Source: Pseudomonas schmalbachii (GTDB lineage: Bacteria > Pseudomonadota > Gammaproteobacteria > Pseudomonadales > Pseudomonadaceae). From it: a stretch of 64,000 bases of DNA. Made by a program: the position numbers and the translations under genes. The DNA lies in the NCBI RefSeq assembly GCF_017589465.1, contig NZ_JAELYA010000006.1, forward strand, positions 186,001 through 250,000, written 5' to 3'. The notes under the pieces are model-generated. The model was not told the origin of the DNA, searched no databases, and saw nothing but the letters and a program-made list of their open reading frames with translations. Below, piece by piece: positions 37,553 to 46,904 of the stretch (position 1 is the stretch's first letter; every line of letters starts with the position of its first letter).

Positions 37553-40500
37553 TCAGAACGCGAACTTCGCTCCCAGCATCCCTTCGTAGCCGTGGCTATC
37601 GCCGTCGAAGTCCTGCTGGTAGCCGGCGGAAACGTAGAAGGTGGTGCGTGCGTTGGCCTGGTAGTCCACGCCGATATTCACCTCGCCCCAGCTGCCGCCG
37701 ATGTCGCCCTTGAAGGGCACGAAGCCATTGGCCGACGAGAACTCGGTCTTCGGCTCGCCCTTGAAGTCGTGCCACACGCTCGGCCGTATCCAGGCGCTGG
37801 TGCGCCGGGTCTGACCGTCGCTGCCGACCGTGGCCCAGTCCTTGGCTACCCGCACGCCGAAGCGGGCAATCAGTGAATCGACATCCTCGAAGCGCACCTC
37901 GGCGGCGATGTCGTCGCTGTCGTCGAGGTCGATGTAGCTGTAGATCAGCTGCATCTGCGGCTCGACCAGCAGATCCCGCTCGAAGGCGAACGGATAGCCG
38001 GCCTCCAGCGAGGCGCTGTAGCCCCAGCCGTCGGTTTCCAGCTTGGAGAGCCGGGTCGGCTGGGCCTCGATATCGAAGCGATTGAGCTGCAGCACGCCAT
38101 CGACATACCAGCCGCCGGCGCCGAAATGCGTCCAGTATCCGCCGACGCTGTAGGCACGCAGGGTGTCGTCGCCAGCGGCGCGGCCATCAGTGTGGTCGAT
38201 GCCGCCGTCGATGTTGCCGATGGCCAGCGAGAACCCCGCCTGATTGCGGCTGCCGTCGCTGCCTTCCTGGCGGAAGAGGTCGAGACCGACCTGGAAGCCG
38301 TGCAGGTCGTAGTTGTATCCGGGCGAATCGGTGAACGGGCCGCTGCCGCTGTCGCGCTCACCGCTGCGATAGATCAGCCGGCCCCAGCCGAGCGATGGAC
38401 CGTAGGTGTTTTCCTGTTGCTCCGGCAGGGCCTCGCCTGCCGACCGGCGCTCCTCCCCCACCCGCTCATGCAGGGTGTCGACGATGGCCCGGCTGTAGAC
38501 CAGCCCCAGCGCCGGAATCGCCGAATACAACGCCGTCTCCTTGCGGAAGTTCGGCACTGGTGGCGCGGGCGGGTCCGGCGGAACGGGCGGAACGGGCGGA
38601 ACGGGCGGAACGGGCGGTTGTGGCGGAACAGGCGGCTGCGGTGGAACCGGAACCTGGCTGGAACGCAGGAACCAGGCCTCGCCATCGCTGCCGTCGAGAC
38701 TGCCCCATTGCAGGGTGTACTCGTAGGGGCCGGCGACCACTTCGTTGCCCAGGCTGAAGGCCGTCGCCGCGGTGGTGCCGCCATTCACCGCATCCACCAC
38801 GAGGATGCCGTTGCCGGTGGTCAGCGCGCCGCGCCCCAGCACGCCGGCCGCGTTCGCCGCATTGCGGATACGCAGCTGGCTGCTGCCGCTGGCCGTGCCG
38901 CCGTCGATCACCAGCCTGTCCGAAGGCGAGCCGTCGCCTTCGAGGAAGGTGTTCAGGACGATGGCGCCATCGCCCGTGTAGCTGTTCACCGTGAGGGTCT
39001 TGTGCACGCCGCCGACCGGCGCGGCGAAGTCGATCAGGCTGGGGTCGTTGTTCAGGCTGGTCAGCCTGGAATCGCCGGTGAGGTTCCAGACGCTGTCCAC
39101 CAGGGTCAGGTTCGTCGTGCTGCCGTCCTCGGTGAGCGCCGCGCCGGTCAGGGTGGAGTTGCTGGCGGTCAGGTTGAGGGTGCCATTGCCGGTGACCTGG
39201 GTCAGCGCCGCCCCGCCACTCAGCGACGATCCGCCCAGGCTGGCATCGAGGGTGGTGCCGTCGACGCCGATACCGGCGCCCAGCACGGAGCTGAGCGTGC
39301 TGTTCTGGACGGTGGCGCTGCTGGCACCCGGATCGAAGAGGGTGGAATGCAGCGCGTTGGCGCCGGCGCCCTGCACCGTGACCGAACTGTCGATCAGGGT
39401 GACGAAGTTGGCGCCGCGCACCAGCGCACCGTGCGCGCGCTCGCCGGCGGTGCTGATCGTCACCCCGGTGGCGGTGAGGGAGGCCCCTACACGCGGGGAG
39501 ACTGCCTCCAGCGCCGTATCTTCCGGACCAGACACATCCGGATGCAGCGCGGCCTCATCCGGCAGAGCGGTGGGATCGGCAATCTGCGCTGCCGGTATGC
39601 TGGTCACGAACAATCCCACCGCTGCCTCTCCGCTGGTGGCGATACTGCCGCCATCGAGGGTCAGCTGCGCGCCGTCCTGGGACGTGGCACCCCCGCTGAA
39701 AGAACCATGGGTGGTGATGCTGACATCACTCGCCTGCAGCGAGGCTGTGTTGATAGAGACCAGTCCATAGCCGCGCTCCCCGAAGGTGGTCACCGAACCG
39801 CCCGTCATCGTCAGAGCGGAAGGCCCGGCCATTACGCCTACTCCGACGGACCGCGCACCGTTGGCTTTGAATCCGGAGGTTTCGATGTCCACATCGCTCG
39901 CAACGAGAGCTCCGCCCTTCTTCCCGCTGACCCCGCCTACCGCGAGCAGCCCATCGGCCTTGGAGTCCTGAGTGGTTATGGAACCACCGGTGAAGGCGAT
40001 GGTGCCGTTCTGCTGGGCGAGTACCGCTGATGCATCGATGCCCTGGGTGGCGATGGTCACATCGTTCAGGACGATGGAGGCAGGCGCATTGGTGCGCACA
40101 CCGATGGCCCCCTGGCCGTTGGTGTCGATCGCCACGTCGGTCGCGGTGATGCTCGACAGGGTGGTTGCCGATCCGGACGCGTACAGCCCGCGGGAGTCCT
40201 TGCCAGTTGCACTGACGGTGCCGCCCTGCAGGATGATCGCGGCACCGCTTTGCGCCAGCACGGCCGCCCGATCGGCCACACCGCCGAGCGTGGCGATGCG
40301 GCCGCCGGTATTGTCGAAGCTGCCGGAGGCACCATTTCGAGCCCACAGGCCATGCTCGGAAGCGCTGATAACGCCGGCATTGCTGCCAGCGACGGCGCCG
40401 CCGGTGAAGAGCACGCCATGTCGTCCGCTGGTACTGCCGGTCGCCCCCTGGATGAAGGTACCGCCGAGAAGGAAGTTCGCCCCGACGTTGGTGCCCCGCA

Positions 40501-40882
40501 GTACCCCATCGTTGCGCAGTGTCGCACCCGCGAAGTTCAGCGATACGCCATCGCTGGTGCCGGTGGTACCGCTGACGATGCTGGCACCGGCCATGTTGGT
40601 CAGGTTCCAGTTGCGCGTGTTGTTGCCCTGTACGCCATTACCCAATGGGGGAGCCACGGCGGTTCCGCTCACCAGTTGGAAGTCCGTCGCCGTGGAATCG
40701 ACGTTCTGCAATTGCACCGTGGCGCCACAGTTGACCGTGACGGTCGTGCTCGGAGAGCTGCGGCAGGACAGGTCGACGGCCTGTACCGCCGCGGGCCAGG
40801 ACACCAGCATGGCGGACCCGGCGAGCAGGCTGCGGATCGCCTGTGCCAGTGGATGCGGTTGCAGTGCGGGACGGCTGGACAT
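37553..40882 (-). CDS. Type V autotransporter with beta-helix-like passenger
   Basis: A 1109-residue secreted surface protein. The signal peptide ends near A-A-V-Q-A (about residue 35). The passenger (about 40-740) is glycine-, serine- and threonine-rich with many short repeats of the D-V-x-I-x-T-x-G type, as in beta-helical passengers. A proline-rich linker (about 755-790, P-V-P-P repeated) and an AIDA-type beta-barrel of about 290 residues follow, ending G-A-K-F-A-F with terminal phenylalanine. AAGGAGG precedes the start. No protease triad or RGD was found, so adhesion or aggregation is only a guess. Confidence 0.9.
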   Translation of the reverse strand: MSSRPALQPHPLAQAIRSLLAGSAMLVSWPAAVQAVDLSCRSSPSTTVTVNCGATVQLQNVDSTATDFQLVSGTAVAPPLGNGVQGNNTRNWNLTNMAGASIVSGTTGTSDGVSLNFAGATLRNDGVLRGTNVGANFLLGGTFIQGATGSTSGRHGVLFTGGAVAGSNAGVISASEHGLWARNGASGSFDNTGGRIATLGGVADRAAVLAQSGAAIILQGGTVSATGKDSRGLYASGSATTLSSITATDVAIDTNGQGAIGVRTNAPASIVLNDVTIATQGIDASAVLAQQNGTIAFTGGSITTQDSKADGLLAVGGVSGKKGGALVASDVDIETSGFKANGARSVGVGVMAGPSALTMTGGSVTTFGERGYGLVSINTASLQASDVSITTHGSFSGGATSQDGAQLTLDGGSIATSGEAAVGLFVTSIPAAQIADPTALPDEAALHPDVSGPEDTALEAVSPRVGASLTATGVTISTAGERAHGALVRGANFVTLIDSSVTVQGAGANALHSTLFDPGASSATVQNSTLSSVLGAGIGVDGTTLDASLGGSSLSGGAALTQVTGNGTLNLTASNSTLTGAALTEDGSTTNLTLVDSVWNLTGDSRLTSLNNDPSLIDFAAPVGGVHKTLTVNSYTGDGAIVLNTFLEGDGSPSDRLVIDGGTASGSSQLRIRNAANAAGVLGRGALTTGNGILVVDAVNGGTTAATAFSLGNEVVAGPYEYTLQWGSLDGSDGEAWFLRSSQVPVPPQPPVPPQPPVPPVPPVPPVPPDPPAPPVPNFRKETALYSAIPALGLVYSRAIVDTLHERVGEERRSAGEALPEQQENTYGPSLGWGRLIYRSGERDSGSGPFTDSPGYNYDLHGFQVGLDLFRQEGSDGSRNQAGFSLAIGNIDGGIDHTDGRAAGDDTLRAYSVGGYWTHFGAGGWYVDGVLQLNRFDIEAQPTRLSKLETDGWGYSASLEAGYPFAFERDLLVEPQMQLIYSYIDLDDSDDIAAEVRFEDVDSLIARFGVRVAKDWATVGSDGQTRRTSAWIRPSVWHDFKGEPKTEFSSANGFVPFKGDIGGSWGEVNIGVDYQANARTTFYVSAGYQQDFDGDSHGYEGMLGAKFAF
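38577..38617. repeat. 9-base tandem repeat in the autotransporter linker
   Basis: About four copies of CGGAACGGG encode P-V-P on the minus strand, then degenerate copies continue to about 38655. The unit is a multiple of three, so slippage would change linker length without a frameshift. Confidence 0.8.
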
Positions 40883-40999
40883 GCGGACCTCCTTGGCTGA
40901 AAGAGGAAGCCAGCCCGGCGGCGTCCGATGACAGGGTTTCGCCGGGAATGGCTACCTACCCTGCAAGACTGTAGCGGGATATCCCGGATGTCGCCCTGG

Positions 41000-41287
41000 C
41001 TAGTACCCGCCCCACACCTGCAGGCCGATGCCCAGTTCGGCGGCCACCGAGAACGGCAGCAGCAGGGTATCCAGCAGTGCGCTGGCGGGCAGGTCGAGGC
41101 CCGGATAAGCCGGCGCCTCGGCGCCGAAGCGGTCCTTCGGACAGCAGCCGCCGTTCAGCGAATACCAGTCCAGCCGGGTGCCCGCGTAGATCAGCGGGGC
41201 GCCGGGCTTGTTCGCATCGAGGGTCTTCACCGTGGCGCAGCCGCTCAACATCACCGCCAGTGCGGCGAATCCGTAGGAGCGGGCCAT
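41000..41287 (-). CDS. YceK/YidQ-like small lipoprotein
   Basis: A 95-residue lipoprotein starting MARSYGFAALAVMLSGC, with C17 as the lipid attachment site, then Y-A-G-T-R-L-D-W-Y, a C-C-P-K-D pair and a final P-F-S-V-A-A-E-L-G block typical of the YceK/DUF1375 family. The role is unknown. The likely start ATG at 41287 lies inside a GTAGGAGCGGGCCATGCCCGC repeat, so residues 1-6 are encoded by repeat DNA. An in-frame ATG at 41353 overlaps the ubiX stop and would add 22 residues that are also repeat-derived. It corresponds to the PA4018 position. Confidence 0.78.
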   Translation of the reverse strand: MARSYGFAALAVMLSGCATVKTLDANKPGAPLIYAGTRLDWYSLNGGCCPKDRFGAEAPAYPGLDLPASALLDTLLLPFSVAAELGIGLQVWGGY

Positions 41288-41338
41288 GCCCGCGAAATTC
41301 CTGCGCCGTTGCGGGTCGCGGGCATGGCCCGCTCCTAC
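41273..41338. repeat. GTAGGAGCGGGCCATGCCCGCGA pair overlapping a gene start
   Basis: The arms GTAGGAGCGGGCCATGCC and GGCATGGCCCGCTCCTAC form a long hairpin. Both arms contain CAT on the plus strand, i.e. ATG on the minus strand; the left one is the probable start of the lipoprotein gene. Confidence 0.85.
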
Positions 41339-41345
41339 GGGGTGT

Positions 41346-41975
41346 TCATTCATCGCTGACAATGTGGTGCTCGCCCCAGCGCGGCAGCATGTCCTGCGGA
41401 ACGCCCAGCAGGTTGAGGATGCGCGCGACGACGAAGTCGACCAGGTCGTCTACCGTCTGCGGCTGGTGGTAGAAGCCCGGCGACGCCGGCAGGATCACCG
41501 CGCCGAGGTTGGACAGCCTGAGCATGTTCTCCAGGTGGATGCTGGAGTACGGCGCCTCGCGCGGCACCAGGATCAACTGGCGGCGCTCCTTCAGCGCCAC
41601 GTCGGCGGCGCGTTCGATCAGGTTGTTGCAGGCGCCGGTGGCAATTGCCGACAGCGTGCCGGTGGAACACGGCACCACCACCATCGCCGCCGGCGCGCCG
41701 GAGCCGGAGGCCACCGGGGCCATCCAGTCTTCCTTGCCGTAGACGCGAATCTGCCCCGGCGCGGCGCCGGTGTATTCGCTGAGGAAGGCCTGCATCGCCT
41801 GCGGCTTGCCCGGCAGGGTCACGTCGGTCTCGGTGGCCATCACCAGTTGCGCCGCCTTGGAGATCAGGAAGTGCACCTCGCGGTCTTCCTGCACCAGGCA
41901 GTCGAGCAGGCGCAGACCGTACTGCGCACCCGAGGCGCCGGTCATGGCCAGCGTGATACGTTCTGCGCCCGCCAT
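41346..41975 (-). CDS. ubiX: Flavin prenyltransferase UbiX
   Basis: A 209-residue flavoprotein of the UbiX/Pad1 family. It has the flavin loop [25 protein letters not shown] near residue 100 and [15 protein letters not shown] near 138, the dimethylallyl phosphate site. It makes the prenylated FMN cofactor for UbiD, needed in ubiquinone synthesis. Three bases separate it from mpl, so the two form an operon. Confidence 0.95.
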   Translation of the reverse strand: MAGAERITLAMTGASGAQYGLRLLDCLVQEDREVHFLISKAAQLVMATETDVTLPGKPQAMQAFLSEYTGAAPGQIRVYGKEDWMAPVASGSGAPAAMVVVPCSTGTLSAIATGACNNLIERAADVALKERRQLILVPREAPYSSIHLENMLRLSNLGAVILPASPGFYHQPQTVDDLVDFVVARILNLLGVPQDMLPRWGEHHIVSDE

Positions 41976-41978
41976 GCC

Positions 41979-43331
41979 TCAGCCCTCCAGCGCCTTGGCC
42001 AGCTTGCCGTGCAGGCCGCCGAAACCGCCGTTGCTCATGATCACCACCTGGGTGCCCGGCGCGGCCTGCGCCCTGACCCGCTCGATGATCGCCTCCAGCG
42101 AATCGCAGACCTGCGACGGCACCGTGCACAGCGCGGCGGTGGCGGCGAGGTCCCAGCCGAGATTCGGCGGCGCGTACCAGTACACCTGGTCGGCCTGCAC
42201 CACGCTGTCCGGCAGGCCGTCGCGGTGCGCGCCGAGCTTCATGGAATTGGAGCGCGGCTCGATGATCGCGATCACCGGCGCATCGCCGACGCTTTTGCGC
42301 AGGCCGTCGAGGGTGGTGGCGATGGCGGTCGGGTGGTGGGCGAAGTCGTCGTAGATGGTCACGCCGTTCACCTCGGCGACCTTCTCCATGCGCCGCTTCA
42401 CGCTCTTGAAGCTGGACAGCCCGGCGACGCCCAGTTCCGGCGCCACACCGACATGCCGAGCCGCCGCCAGGCAGGCCAATGCGTTGGCGACGTTGTGCTG
42501 GCCGGTCAGCTCCCACTGCACGGTGCCCTGCACCTGGCCGTCGAACGACACCTCGAAGTGCGAGCCGTCGTCCGCCAGCAGGCGCGCCTGCCACTGGCCG
42601 CCCGCGCCGGTGGTCTGCACCGGAGTCCAGCAGCCCATGCCGAGCACGCGCTTGAGCGCTTCCTCGCTCTCGGGATGGATGATCAGGCCCTCGCCGGGAA
42701 TGGTCCGCACCAGATGGTGGAACTGCCGCTCGATGGCGGCGAGGTCGGGGAAGATGTCCGCGTGGTCGAATTCCAGGTTGTTCAGGATCGCCGTGCGCGG
42801 GCGGTAGTGGACGAACTTCGAGCGCTTGTCGAAGAAGGCGCTGTCGTACTCGTCGGCCTCGACCACGAAGAACGGCGTGCCGCCGAGGCGCGCGGAGATG
42901 CCGAAGTTCTGCGGCACGCCGCCGATCAGGAAGCCCGGGCTCATGCCGGCATGTTCCAGCACCCAGGCCAGCATGCTGCTGGTGGTGGTCTTGCCGTGGG
43001 TACCGGCGGCGGCCAGCACCCAGCGGCCCTGCAGCACATGGTCGGCCAGCCATTGCGGGCCGGAGACGTAGGGCAGGCCCTTGTTCAGCACGTACTCGAC
43101 CGCCGGGTTGCCGCGCGACAGCGCATTGCCGATCACCACCAGGTCCGGCGCCGGCTCCAGGTGCGCGGGGTCGTAGCCCTGCATCAGCTCGATGCCCTGC
43201 GCTTCGAGCTGGGTGCTCATGGGCGGGTAGACGTTGGCGTCGGAACCGGTCACCCGGTGGCCGAGTTCCTTGGCCAGCACGGCCAGGGAACCCATGAAGG
43301 TGCCGCAGATGCCGAGAACGTGAATGTGCAT
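41979..43331 (-). CDS. mpl: UDP-MurNAc:L-Ala-gamma-D-Glu-meso-DAP ligase Mpl
   Basis: A 450-residue Mur-ligase-family enzyme used in peptidoglycan recycling. It begins M-H-I-H-V-L-G-I-C-G-T-F-M-G-S-L, has the ATP loop A-A-A-G-T-H-G-K-T-T-T-S-S-M near residue 108, V-E-A-D-E-Y-D-S-A-F-F near 161 and Y-D-D-F-A-H-H-P-T near 332. It rejoins recycled murein tripeptide to UDP-MurNAc in the cytoplasm. The start at 43331 follows GCAGGAG. Confidence 0.95.
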   Translation of the reverse strand: MHIHVLGICGTFMGSLAVLAKELGHRVTGSDANVYPPMSTQLEAQGIELMQGYDPAHLEPAPDLVVIGNALSRGNPAVEYVLNKGLPYVSGPQWLADHVLQGRWVLAAAGTHGKTTTSSMLAWVLEHAGMSPGFLIGGVPQNFGISARLGGTPFFVVEADEYDSAFFDKRSKFVHYRPRTAILNNLEFDHADIFPDLAAIERQFHHLVRTIPGEGLIIHPESEEALKRVLGMGCWTPVQTTGAGGQWQARLLADDGSHFEVSFDGQVQGTVQWELTGQHNVANALACLAAARHVGVAPELGVAGLSSFKSVKRRMEKVAEVNGVTIYDDFAHHPTAIATTLDGLRKSVGDAPVIAIIEPRSNSMKLGAHRDGLPDSVVQADQVYWYAPPNLGWDLAATAALCTVPSQVCDSLEAIIERVRAQAAPGTQVVIMSNGGFGGLHGKLAKALEG

Positions 43332-43668
43332 GCAGACTCCTGCAGGAATGCGTGGAATGGGCGGCAGATTAGCACAGCGCCGCCTGCCGGCGGCGGGGCT
43401 GGAGGCATCAGACGACGGCGGCTGGCGAGGGTTCCGTGGGGGCCACGAGCCGCGACGCCGTGCAGGTCGCTCCGCCAGCCGCCCGGCGGATTCTGATCTA
43501 GAGTTCCATCATCCCGTGCGCATTCGGGAGGCATGCCGTTTCTTCGCCATACATGCCCTGAACCCGGCCTTTTCAATGCTTTTCCCAGCCAGTCCGGAAA
43601 TCGCCCGGGGCGATGGCGAACAGCTGCGGCGCGCGTTCCCGGGCGCAGCCCTTGTGGAGGACTTAAGG
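43332..43668. other. Spacer between mpl and the glutamylation operon
   Basis: I see no gene here. An open frame runs into the downstream ligase gene from 43324, but its composition is arginine-rich and unlike the ligase. No repeat of the families found elsewhere is present, and no clear sigma-54 element was found. Confidence 0.4.
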
Positions 43669-45036
43669 ATGACTTCCCCCCTCACCCTGAACGAACTGCG
43701 CAAGCTGGCCGCCGCCGGCACCGTCGATACCGTCCTCGCCTGCATCGTCGACATGCAGGGGCGGCTGATCGGCAAGCGTTTCCAGGTCGAGTTCTTCCTC
43801 GATGTGGCCCACGAGGAAACCCACGGCTGCGACTATCTGCTGGCCAACGACATCGACATGGAGCCGGTGCCCGGCTACGCCGCCGCCAGTTGGCGGAAGG
43901 GGTACGGCGATTTCGTGTTCAAGCCCGACATGTCCACCCTGCGCCTGGTGCCCTGGGTGGAAGGCGCCGCGCTGGTGCTCTGCGATGTGCAGGACCACCA
44001 CGGCCATGACCTGCCGCACAGCCCGCGCGGCATCCTCAAGCGGCAGATCGCCCGTCTGGAGGAGCGCGGCTACAAGGGCATGTTCGCCTCGGAGCTGGAG
44101 TTCTACGTATTCGACGAAAGCTACGAGTCGATCCACCGGCGCAACTACCACCAGCCGAAGACCGCCAACTACGACATCGAGGACTACGCCATCCTGCAGA
44201 CCATCCGCGAGGAGCCGGTGATGCGCGCGATCCGCCGCAACCTGCAGGCGGCGGGGATTCCGGTGGAAAACTCGAAGGGCGAATGGGGGCCCGGGCAGGA
44301 AGAGATCAACGTGGTCTACGCCGACGCGCTGACCATGGCCGACCGCCACAGCATCATCAAGCACGCCTGCAAGGAAATCGCCATGCAGCACGGCAAGGCG
44401 CTGACCTTCATGGCCAAGTGGCGCTACGACCTGGCCGGCTCCAGTTGCCATATCCACAACTCGCTGTGGAGCGTGAAGGGCACCAAGGCGCTGTTCCACG
44501 ACGCCAGGGCCGAGTTCGGCATGTCCGCGCTGATGCGCCAGTGGGTCGCCGGGCAGCTCAAGTACGCCCGCGACATCAGCTACTTCCTCGCGCCGTACAT
44601 CAACTCCTACAAGCGCTTCCAGGTCGGCACCTTCGCTCCGACCCGCGCAGTGTGGAGCCGCGACAACCGCACCGCCGGCTTCCGCCTGTGCGGCGAGGGC
44701 GGCAAGGCGGTGCGCATCGAATGCCGCATCGGCGGCGCCGACCTCAATCCCTACCTGGCCTACGCCGCGCTGATTGCCGCCGGTCTGGCGGGTATCGACG
44801 AGAAGCTGGAACTGGGCAAACCCTATGAAGGAGACGCCTACCAGAACAGCCGCCTGCCGGAAGTGGCCAAGACCCTGCGCGACGCCACCACCGCGCTGAA
44901 GGGCTCGAAGATGCTCAAGCAGGCCTTCGGCGACGAAGTGGTCGCCCACTACCTGCACACGGCCAACTGGGAGCAACTGGAATACGACCGGCGCGTCACC
45001 GACTGGGAACTGCGCCGGGGCTTCGAGCGGTATTGA
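43669..45036 (+). CDS. Glutamine-synthetase-family gamma-glutamyl amine ligase
   Basis: A 455-residue GlnA-like enzyme. It has S-E-L-E-F-Y-V-F-D near residue 142, G-P-G-Q-E-E-I-N near 206, the H-I-H-N-S-L-W histidine block near 262 and R-I-E-C-R-I-G-G-A-D-L-N-P-Y near 348. It lacks the adenylated-tyrosine motif of true housekeeping glutamine synthetase. Relatives (PuuA, PauA, Streptomyces GlnA4) join glutamate to amines. The next genes, an aldehyde dehydrogenase and an Fe alcohol dehydrogenase, suit an amino-alcohol substrate such as ethanolamine. The start follows GGAGG and AAGG; a longer in-frame start is rejected on composition. Confidence 0.85.
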   Translation: MTSPLTLNELRKLAAAGTVDTVLACIVDMQGRLIGKRFQVEFFLDVAHEETHGCDYLLANDIDMEPVPGYAAASWRKGYGDFVFKPDMSTLRLVPWVEGAALVLCDVQDHHGHDLPHSPRGILKRQIARLEERGYKGMFASELEFYVFDESYESIHRRNYHQPKTANYDIEDYAILQTIREEPVMRAIRRNLQAAGIPVENSKGEWGPGQEEINVVYADALTMADRHSIIKHACKEIAMQHGKALTFMAKWRYDLAGSSCHIHNSLWSVKGTKALFHDARAEFGMSALMRQWVAGQLKYARDISYFLAPYINSYKRFQVGTFAPTRAVWSRDNRTAGFRLCGEGGKAVRIECRIGGADLNPYLAYAALIAAGLAGIDEKLELGKPYEGDAYQNSRLPEVAKTLRDATTALKGSKMLKQAFGDEVVAHYLHTANWEQLEYDRRVTDWELRRGFERY

Positions 45037-45099
45037 GCAAATGATCGACTTCCGGGTCACAATTCGTAGGGCACGCAAGGCCGGAGCACATTGCTCTTC

Positions 45100-45189
45100 G
45101 TAGGAGCCAGCTTGCTGGCGATCCCGGATTTACCGGCAATCGCACGGCAATCGGCTGGCACGGTCGATCGCCAGCAAGCTGGCTCCTAC
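45100..45189. repeat. 90-base GTAGGAGCCAGCTTGCTGGC element
   Basis: The arms GTAGGAGCCAGCTTGCTGGC and its complement enclose a core with GGCAATC and GATTGGC-like parts, shared with the equally long copy at 48180. The two bracket the aldehyde and alcohol dehydrogenase genes. Confidence 0.85.
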
Positions 45190-45200
45190 AGGTAATCGAC

Positions 45201-45222
45201 GTAGGGCGGGTGCAACCCGCCA
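45201..45222. repeat. Half copy of the GTAGGGCGGGTGCAACCCGCC repeat
   Basis: One arm only, just upstream of the aldehyde dehydrogenase gene's ribosome site. Confidence 0.75.
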
Positions 45223-45247
45223 AACAATCGATCGAAGGGGGATACGC

Positions 45248-46642
45248 ATGAGCGACAGCATCATCCGCCTGATTTCCCCGGTCGACGGCAGCACCTATGC
45301 CGAGCGGCCGTACAGCGACACCGTCGCCATCGACCACGCCGTGCACGAGGCCGAGCAGGCCCAGCGCGCCTGGCGCCGGCGACCGCTGGAGGAACGCGCG
45401 GCGTTCTGCAACGCGGCGGTCGACGCCATGCTGGCGATGAGCGACGAGATCGTCCCCGAACTGGCCTGGCAGATGGGTCGCCCGGTGCGCTACGGCGCCG
45501 GCGAGCTGCGCGGCTTTGCCGAACGCGCGCGCTACATGATCGACCTCGCGCCCGCCGTCCTGGCCGACATCGATCCGGGACCGAAGCCCGGCTTCCGCCG
45601 CTACGTGCGCCGCGAACCGCTGGGCACCGTGCTGGTCATCGCGCCGTGGAACTACCCCTATCTGACTGCAGTGAACTCGGTGATCCCCGCACTGATGGCC
45701 GGCAATGCCGTGCTGCTCAAGCATGCCAGCCAGACCCTGCTGGTCGGCGAGCGCTTCGCCGAGGCGTTCCAGCAGGCAAAACTGCCCGCCGGGCTGTTCC
45801 ACAACCTGGTGCTCGACCATGAGCAGACGGCGACGCTGATCGGCTCCGGGCGCATCCAGCAGGTCAACTTCACCGGCTCGGTGGCCGGCGGCCAGGCCAT
45901 GCAGGAGGCCGCCGTCGGCCAGTTCATAGGCCTCGGCCTGGAACTCGGCGGCAAGGACCCGGCCTACGTGCGCGCCGACGCCGACCTCGGCCACGCGGTG
46001 GAGAACCTGGTGGACGGCGCCTTCTTCAACTCCGGGCAGAGCTGCTGCGGCATCGAGCGCATCTACGTGGACAAGGCGGTCTACCCGCAATTCATCGAAG
46101 CCTTCGCCGCGCTGACCCGCCAGTACGTGCTCGGCAACCCGCTGGACCAGTCCACCACCCTCGGCCCGCTGGTCAACCCGAAGGCCGCCGCCTTCGTCCG
46201 CGGCCAGATCGCCGCCGCCGAGGCGCAGGGCGCACGGGCGCTCGTCGACCCGAAGGGCTTCGCCGCCATGCCGCCGGACAGCGCCTACCTGGCGCCGCAG
46301 GTGCTGGTCGACGTCGATCACCACATGGCGGTGATGCGCGAGGAAAGCTTCGGCCCGGTGGTCGGCATCATGCCGGTGTGCAGCGAGGAACACGCCATCA
46401 CCCTGATGAACGACAGCCCCTTCGGCCTCACCGCATCGATCTGGACCCGCGACCTCGCCGCCGCCGAACGCATCGGCGATGCGCTGGCCACCGGCACGGT
46501 GTTCATGAACCGCTGCGACTACCTCGACCCGGCGCTGGCCTGGACCGGCGTGAAACACAGCGGCCACGGCGCCACCCTGTCGCCGGTCGGCTACGAATGC
46601 CTGACGAGGCCAAAGTCGTTCCATTTGCGTCATGAGTTATGA
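45248..46642 (+). CDS. NAD(P)-dependent aldehyde dehydrogenase (glutamylation cluster)
   Basis: A 464-residue aldehyde dehydrogenase. It has A-P-W-N-Y-P-Y near residue 131, F-T-G-S-V-A-G-G near 208, the general-base glutamate in L-E-L-G-G-K-D-P-A and the nucleophilic cysteine in S-G-Q-S-C-C. It is shorter than ExaC and not closely like it. By position it should oxidise the aldehyde made by the iron alcohol dehydrogenase, perhaps gamma-glutamyl-aminoacetaldehyde. The ATG at 45248 follows AAGGGGG. A separate ribosome site and a repeat divide it from the ligase gene. Confidence 0.9.
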   Translation: MSDSIIRLISPVDGSTYAERPYSDTVAIDHAVHEAEQAQRAWRRRPLEERAAFCNAAVDAMLAMSDEIVPELAWQMGRPVRYGAGELRGFAERARYMIDLAPAVLADIDPGPKPGFRRYVRREPLGTVLVIAPWNYPYLTAVNSVIPALMAGNAVLLKHASQTLLVGERFAEAFQQAKLPAGLFHNLVLDHEQTATLIGSGRIQQVNFTGSVAGGQAMQEAAVGQFIGLGLELGGKDPAYVRADADLGHAVENLVDGAFFNSGQSCCGIERIYVDKAVYPQFIEAFAALTRQYVLGNPLDQSTTLGPLVNPKAAAFVRGQIAAAEAQGARALVDPKGFAAMPPDSAYLAPQVLVDVDHHMAVMREESFGPVVGIMPVCSEEHAITLMNDSPFGLTASIWTRDLAAAERIGDALATGTVFMNRCDYLDPALAWTGVKHSGHGATLSPVGYECLTRPKSFHLRHEL

Positions 46643-46657
46643 CCGGAGGCTGCCGTT

Positions 46658-46723
46658 GTAGGAGCGGGCCATGCCCGCGAAAAATTCGTGCCACGCCATA
46701 TCGCGGGCATGGCCCGCTCCTAC
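46658..46723. repeat. GTAGGAGCGGGCCATGCCCGCGA pair
   Basis: A complete pair of arms with GCGGGCATGGCCCGCTCCTA on the right, downstream of the aldehyde dehydrogenase gene. Confidence 0.85.
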
Positions 46724-46744
46724 GGGAACGGCGGCGTTGGGATT

Positions 46745-46861
46745 CCCTCACCCCAGCCCTCTCCCGGAGGGAGAGGGGGCAGATCGGCGTCGGGATGAAT
46801 GCCGTGCCAACCGGCAACACTGAACAGTCCCCTCTCCTTGGGGAGAGGGCTAGGGTGAGGG
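46745..46861. repeat. CCCTCACCCCAGCCCTCTCCC element, variant interior
   Basis: The arms match those at 22911 and 53374, but the middle (AGATCGGCGTCGGGATGAAT) differs, so arm sequence is conserved more than the interior. Confidence 0.82.
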
Positions 46862-46904
46862 AGAAGCAGCTGCGCCAATACCACAGAACCAACGGGATGA
46901 CCCC

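Noticed and set aside
38577-38655. CRISPR-like tandem repeats
   Set aside because: The repeats are 9-base units inside a coding frame for a proline-rich linker, with no spacers.
43324-43668. N-terminal extension of the glutamine-synthetase-like ligase
   Set aside because: In frame, but arginine- and glycine-rich, unlike the family, and the ATG at 43669 has ribosome-site sequence and gives the expected N-terminus.
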